DNA of 64,000 bases from Circinella umbellata. Its lineage: Eukaryota; Mucoromycota; Mucoromycetes; Mucorales; Lichtheimiaceae. The notes under the pieces are model-generated. The model was not told where the DNA came from. It searched no databases and worked only from the letters and a program-made list of their open reading frames with translations. The position numbers and the translations under genes were made by a program. Below are positions 58,701 to 64,000 of this stretch, piece by piece (positions within the stretch are counted from its first letter, which is position 1; every line of letters begins with the position of its first letter). The stretch spans positions 36,124 through 100,123 of the forward strand of contig JAIWNF010000099.1 of the NCBI GenBank assembly GCA_025093555.1. Direction: 5' to 3'.

Positions 58701-61700
58701 TTATATATTGAAAAAATAAGGATTATATCTTGCTAAAAATGGTAATTACAGAAGTTTAATTGTTATTACTCAACGTACAAACTTACCATTGTAATGGTTT
58801 TAAATTAGAATACGTATTATTATAAGATGTCTTCATTATTATTGCTTTTGGTTCAAATAATCGTTGTTGCTATAGGTGTTGTCAATGTTTATATTAGTAG
58901 ATAAATGTCCCTTTAACAATCATTTTTATTTAGACCTTAATTTAAATTGTGACAGAAAAAACATATAATTAACAGAATAACAACACACAACACACAACTA
59001 CACGCATTATAATAAAATGATCAAGGTTATTTTTATTGTAATTATGCTAATTAATGGTGATCAAAACTCAGGAATGAGAAAAAAAGAAAAGGGTACGATG
59101 AAGAAAAAAGAAAAAAATGGTCGGGATCTGCACAAAATAATGATAACCTTTTCTTTATAATTACTCCTGAAAAAAATATGTAGTTATATATTATATATTT
59201 ATTTTATAGAGTAATTATAATACGATAGTCCTACTACATCACTAAATATTAGTAAACTATAACCCATCAGTATTTAAAAAATAATGGAATAAAAGGAGTA
59301 AATTCGATGCCAAAAGGGAGGGTAAACAAAAAAATGGCATTTTATTTTTCTATAATATAACATTTTATCATAGCACTCCCTCTTTTACTATACACGTTGT
59401 AATACATAAATTCTTTAGTGAAACGTTACTATCATTTTTTACACAAACTTTCACTAGAAATGTTTAGAAAATAAAGTTTTATTGTTGTTTACCGGGTTAC
59501 CAAGAGTCGCTCTTTACCTTTTTTAGAATATTAAGGGTCTATTTCATTTAAGAAATAAAGAAACAAAAAATCCGTATTATAATAAACAGGATAACTCCAT
59601 GTTTTCTACTTAGTAAAACTAATATGTAAACTGTAAACTATAATAATTATAAAGGGATAGGAATTCTTTCAAAGAAGAAATAAATAAATTGTAAACCTTC
59701 GGCAATAGAAAAAACTTAATCGCGCGATGACCCTTTTTTTTTTACCATTTTGTTACCCATTATCATTATTATCATCAAATATTTTCAATAATTTGGAACA
59801 TCATAGCATTATCCTTTTTTTTTTGCTACTATTTTTTCTGTTTTATTACATCATAACAACGTCACTTATAGAGCATGTTCATTTACCCAAAGTGGAATTC
59901 ATTCAATAAGCATATGTATATAGATACCTATATTTACGCACAAACAGACGAAGAATTACTAATTTTTCTTTTTTACCTTTTGTTTCAGTACTATGCTCAA
60001 TCATGGTAGTGAGGGGTTGATAACAAAAGTTTATTCTCAATAAACATATATATATATATATATATTAAATATAACGTGCACGTACAGATGCACGCAAAAG
60101 TACGAACATTCATATGTATTTTGGGGCTTACTTTCAAATTCTTTATATAAACTAAAAGAAAGTTTCATTAATGGTTCTTATTAGCTTTTATACTAATATA
60201 GAGTAAAAGGACCGAGAAAAAATAGCGTATTTTAGATTTTTCTTTTTAATTATCAACAAATAGAGTATAGTGAAAACAAGAAAAAAACAGGTTTATTAAA
60301 GTCCATGTGTTTAGGTAGTGAATATTGTTATAATATTAACTTATATTAATAATACAATTAAAAGAAAAATAACTTTGCAAGCAGAGAATAACAGTATACA
60401 TGATGCAGCAAAAAAAAATTAATAATAAAGTAGTGTCTCTTCAACTATCATTGAGTGAGCGTGTAATTATTCTAATTACATGCATATGACCTATCTTATG
60501 TTTCCATTATTACGTCCTGCGTATGGAAAAAATAGGCTTAAAGATATGGATTCTGTGAATATTTTCAGTCCCCGTTCTCCTTTTTTGTTCCAGTTTCAAA
60601 CAACTTATTTGATAATAAAATAGGCAAATAAAAACAGGTACTAATCTTGAAACATGCTTATTTTTCTTCTATTATAATGTATAGATTAAACAAGCATGTC
60701 TTTTATTTCCTTCCATGATCAAAGATTGCTCCTCATTTTTCTTTCTCTCTTTGCGTAACTCTAATTATCTCTCTTTTCTCGCATGTATAGTATTTATAAA
60801 TATTGTCCATTATACATTCGCTACTTCTACAACTGCTCAACAATCATTTATTAAAAAAATCGTGGTCATTAAATCTATCAACTTTCTTTGTCTACATTTA
60901 TTCATATATATGACTATCTCCCACACCAGAAACAATAGACAATATTGTAACCCAACAGTTAATCACCTTGAAAGATAAAACAAAAAGCCATAATTTATGT
61001 TTCTGGGTAAATAAAAAGCACAAAAATAAAACGTATCATAACAGAAAAGGAAAATAAGATCGAACGAATATTGTTTTTGTATCATAGTACTAGAATCTGT
61101 TTAATATACCATTTTTTATGTCGTATTTTAATCAGGCTGGCGTACCCACTTATACCATATCATAATACATATATGCATGCACACGCACGCACTGGTAGTG
61201 ATTAATATCATCATTTTAAACAACTATTATTTCTTCTTCATGTTCTCACCTTGCCTTTCCCACATTCCTCAAGGGGAAAAATTTATGAAATGGCGAGGCA
61301 CTTGTTCTCATCCTTATTATTGCTAAGTGCAAATGACTACTCTGCGGTCACCTTGTGCCTATTTTGTCTCAAACTAGAAATTACATACCATGTCTACTTC
61401 TTTTTCTGTTAAACTGTCTGTTTTCCATTTTGTTATACAAAGTTAAAAATAAAGAGAAGGGATATAGAGAGAAAATAATGTTGAGAAAGTTCTTACAAGC
61501 TAAAGTTCAAAATAAATGAATAAATACAGTATAATATTTTTTTTGGATGATCCATTTAATCATGCTGTATACAAAGCATTTAGCTTTCAGGATGACTCAC
61601 AAAACTAATAAAATTGTTATATTTAATAACTTAAAAATTAATAGGTTTATGTTTGATTTAAGGAATATATAAATTGGATTTGGTCAATGAAGTATAGAAC

Positions 61701-62458
61701 GCTAGCTAACACTGATAACTTCGTAGCATGACCACATCAGACAGTCTAATGTCTTCCTTTATATTATACGTAACCTAATATATATCAGCTACCTAGTAAA
61801 TGTTTTATGCATATTTATGTTCTAGCACTCAGTTTTGTATCATCTTGAAATATGACAGACAATATATCAAGTCGAGAATACATAGAAGTAAGAAGATAAT
61901 TTTTACAATAATAAGCTGTCGACTCTCTTTATACTGATGTGTTTGTTTCTTGTCAGGAAGTCAATTTTTTACTTCATGCGTATAATTATTTTTTTGATCG
62001 GTTTATTTTGAGTTTTGTACATTCTATTACTATACTAAAATAGTATTACTTGTTAAGTATTGTATAAACAGTTTCAAACTTTTTATTGGTATGACAGAAG
62101 AACTAAATCGTGTAACATCATAAAAGCTTTTCAAAAATAGTCATTTTGAATTATATGAAAAATAAAAAGTAGTAAAAGAGAGCAAAAACCATACATTTTT
62201 TTAGACTTTAAACAACACCAGAGTTGGGGGCCAGTAATAAATGACATATATAGCACCTAATTTATAAAGATAGCCTGATCCTAAACCTAATATGCTATCG
62301 GATTGAATGGCAGGTTTGGAACCAGAAAAAATTAAAAAATTAACCGTCACTTTTGTTCCTGTCTGCATTACAATTTGGTTGCCCAGAATAAACTATAATT
62401 CTTTCTCCTTTTTCTTTTTTTTTTACTGCCATATTTTTTAAATCGCTCCATCTTCGAA
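55775..62458. other. About 6.7 kb AT-rich intergenic DNA, no supportable gene
   Basis: The region upstream of the zinc-finger gene is T-rich and C/T-rich (56140-56200, 57010-57130). ORFs here are short and dominated by Phe/Leu/Ser or Lys. No exon chain, TIR pair or tRNA fold was recognised. AT microsatellites occur at about 60046-60065. Confidence 0.4.
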
Positions 62459-64000
62459 ATGTCTTTATATAATTCGGATAGCAGTGCTGAGTATATAAGT
62501 ATTGTCGCCAACGGGTCGAAGCGTATGAAGCGGAGCACTAGTCGCGAAAGAGAACGGGAACGTCAGCGACGTAGACGACAACAGCAACAACAGCAACCTC
62601 TAACTGTGGACCGTGAGTCTCAACATTCACGAGAAATGGTCCTGGAATCCCAAAACAGCCGTTCTGATTGTTATTTTGAAGATTTTGGAACTGACGATTA
62701 TGATTATGGCGATGGTAATACCCATAATAATGAACAAGAAGGATATGCTGACGTAGAGGATAACTCAACTCCTCAACAGACGCGTCAGAGACTCCCAAGG
62801 GCACAACGACGTTACAATAGAAAGACAATTTTGGATGAAGAATGGGCTAAATTGCTTCCAAAGCTAAGAGACGCATATTTTCGTGGTATTGGTCAAAACG
62901 ATATTGATATTACTACATTAGATCCTCCAGCGACATTTGAGTGTAGTTGTATCGTGAAAAAAACCGCAACTGTTGTGTGTATTTTCAAATGTGGTATGTG
63001 TAGTTCAATGAATTGGATAAAGCATTTGTGGAGTACAATAGCAATAAAAAATTAGATGTTATGGGACAGAGAGATAGTAGGGTATGCCAAGGGCAATAAG
63101 ATTAAGGATAATAAAAAAATTGGAATACAGGTGTACGTAAACATGACATTTCGTTTTGTGACAATTGTCCAGATGGATCTCGCTCTCTTCCAGTCGTGTT
63201 GCTCGAAAAACAACTTTTTCCGACCACACCGACTGATACAAAGATTGCGATACATATTGATGTACTTCGTTGCTATAACAATGTTAGATTATATGCTCGT
63301 GCACCTATTAACAGTATTGCTGAATTAATGAAGGCGGATTATGATCAGACTGTAAGATTTGTATAGTGAGAGTAAATTGCATAAGGTCGAAAGCTCATTT
63401 AAGTTTTATGTTAGGACCTCCCTGCTACATTAAGAAATACACTGTATCATGCATTACTCAATTACTCTAAGTTTAAGCTGCTTGTTGATGACCACATAAA
63501 TGGATTTTGCAAATTAGCCCGGGGAAGATGCCCGTTCTGTGATTACATGGTAGTTATTGATTCGTTATATTATAAACCAAATATCTTATATATTCTAACT
63601 AAATCGTAAAGGCATCGGAGGGCCTAATGGTTCCGGTTTCTTTAGATGGAAACTTCCAATTAAAAAGATTAGATCAAACTTCGCACTCTTTTGTTAATGA
63701 TCCATGTGCAGAAACTGTGAATACCTTGTGGAAAGCAAATACTAATATATTATCACCTGGAAATAAAGTAAGACGAATAAGATTATTACTACGTAATTAC
63801 ATTTTTTAATGGGTATGTCAAAAGACTAATATACTTATTCATGAAGCAGCCACAATCATCTGTTACAAATGTTAGGACTGAATTTAGTTTATCTAATGAT
63901 TCGATTCAACTTACAACACAAAGATCATATAACTATGATAATATTGCTTGTGATGGATGGAAGTCATTATCGAAAACTGGTATAAAAAGAAAGTCTGTCT
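62459..64000 (+). CDS. KDZ-type transposase, 5' part, running off the window
   Basis: Exons 62459-62993, 63131-63351, 63415-63549, 63612-63767 and 63847 onward join in phase with no stop. The N-terminus is Arg/Gln-rich (RERERERQRRRRQQQQ) and acidic, then KLRDAYFRGIGQ and ATFECSCIVKK, a C-x-C motif. Exon 2 gives DISFCDNCPDGSRSLPVVLL then EKQLFPTTPTDTKIAIHIDV, a pattern typical of CxC domains in Kyakuja-Dileera-Zisupton transposases (C..C, then L...FP.TP). Exons 3-4 carry RGRCPFCDYM and VPVSLDGNFQLKRLD; DGNFQLKR is a strong KDZ signature, with Asp likely the first catalytic acid. Exon 5 (DNIACDGWKSLSKTGIKRKS) continues past the edge. The remaining catalytic residues lie outside the window. The intact frame suggests a young copy. 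Confidence 0.78.

Overview
The window looks like nuclear DNA of an early-diverging filamentous fungus, most likely Mucoromycota and plausibly Mucorales. Genes are broken by many short GT-AG introns of about 40-100 bases, and intergenic DNA is very AT-rich. Host-type genes include a velvet regulator, a Crz1-like C2H2 factor and an F-box/LRR protein. The mobile elements (Helitron, KDZ, PIF/Harbinger, pogo and MULE types) also fit fungi of this kind. The taxonomic call is inference; no rRNA or other marker gene is present.

Positions 1 to about 29.6 kb are a graveyard of repeats. Four copies (A-D) of one multi-exon gene family dominate it. C (26999-29388, +) reads through with ten exons and no stop. 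A (165-2259, -) is a nearly full-length pseudogene. B (15943-16798, +) is a partial copy almost identical to the 3' half of C. D (18068-19440, -) is a diverged, 5'-truncated member. C and D share a conserved G-x-[KR]-x-D ... E-x-G-x-x-E motif block that resembles, but is not proven to be, a nuclease-type active site. Between and around them lie a PIF/Harbinger element with 25-bp terminal inverted repeats (TIRs) and a TAA target duplication (2331-4010), two inverted-repeat pairs (4061/4646 and 6984/7807), a Tnp2-like transposase relic (about 8440-9918), a pogo-type element with 23-bp perfect TIRs (17267-18116), the 5' half of a Helitron replicase (19494-21819), and a detached MULE end (24719 to about 25040).

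From 29.6 to 62.4 kb the window is mostly host-like and gene-poor: an F-box/LRR gene (34563-36830), a five-exon velvet-domain gene (42827-44436), an unrecognised 370-aa protein (46180-47292) and a three-finger C2H2 factor (54551-55774). Inserted among them at 48802-53250 is an apparently intact Mutator-like element. It has matching TIRs, an 11-bp CAAAAGTGGGG flanking duplication, and one six-exon gene predicted to encode an 871-aa fusion of a WRKY/GCM1-like zinc finger, a MULE DDE transposase, a charged K/E-rich linker and an OTU-type cysteine protease. I consider this the most interesting object in the window. The right edge (62459 to the end) holds the 5' part of a KDZ-type transposase gene with a CxC cysteine motif.

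Long stretches (12.3-15.6, 29.6-34.5, 36.9-42.8 and 55.8-62.4 kb) hold no gene I can defend, only AT-rich DNA with microsatellites and a few short coding-like relics. All exon boundaries were read by eye from GT-AG signals, frame continuity and comparison among copies; none was tested with RNA or homology searches.
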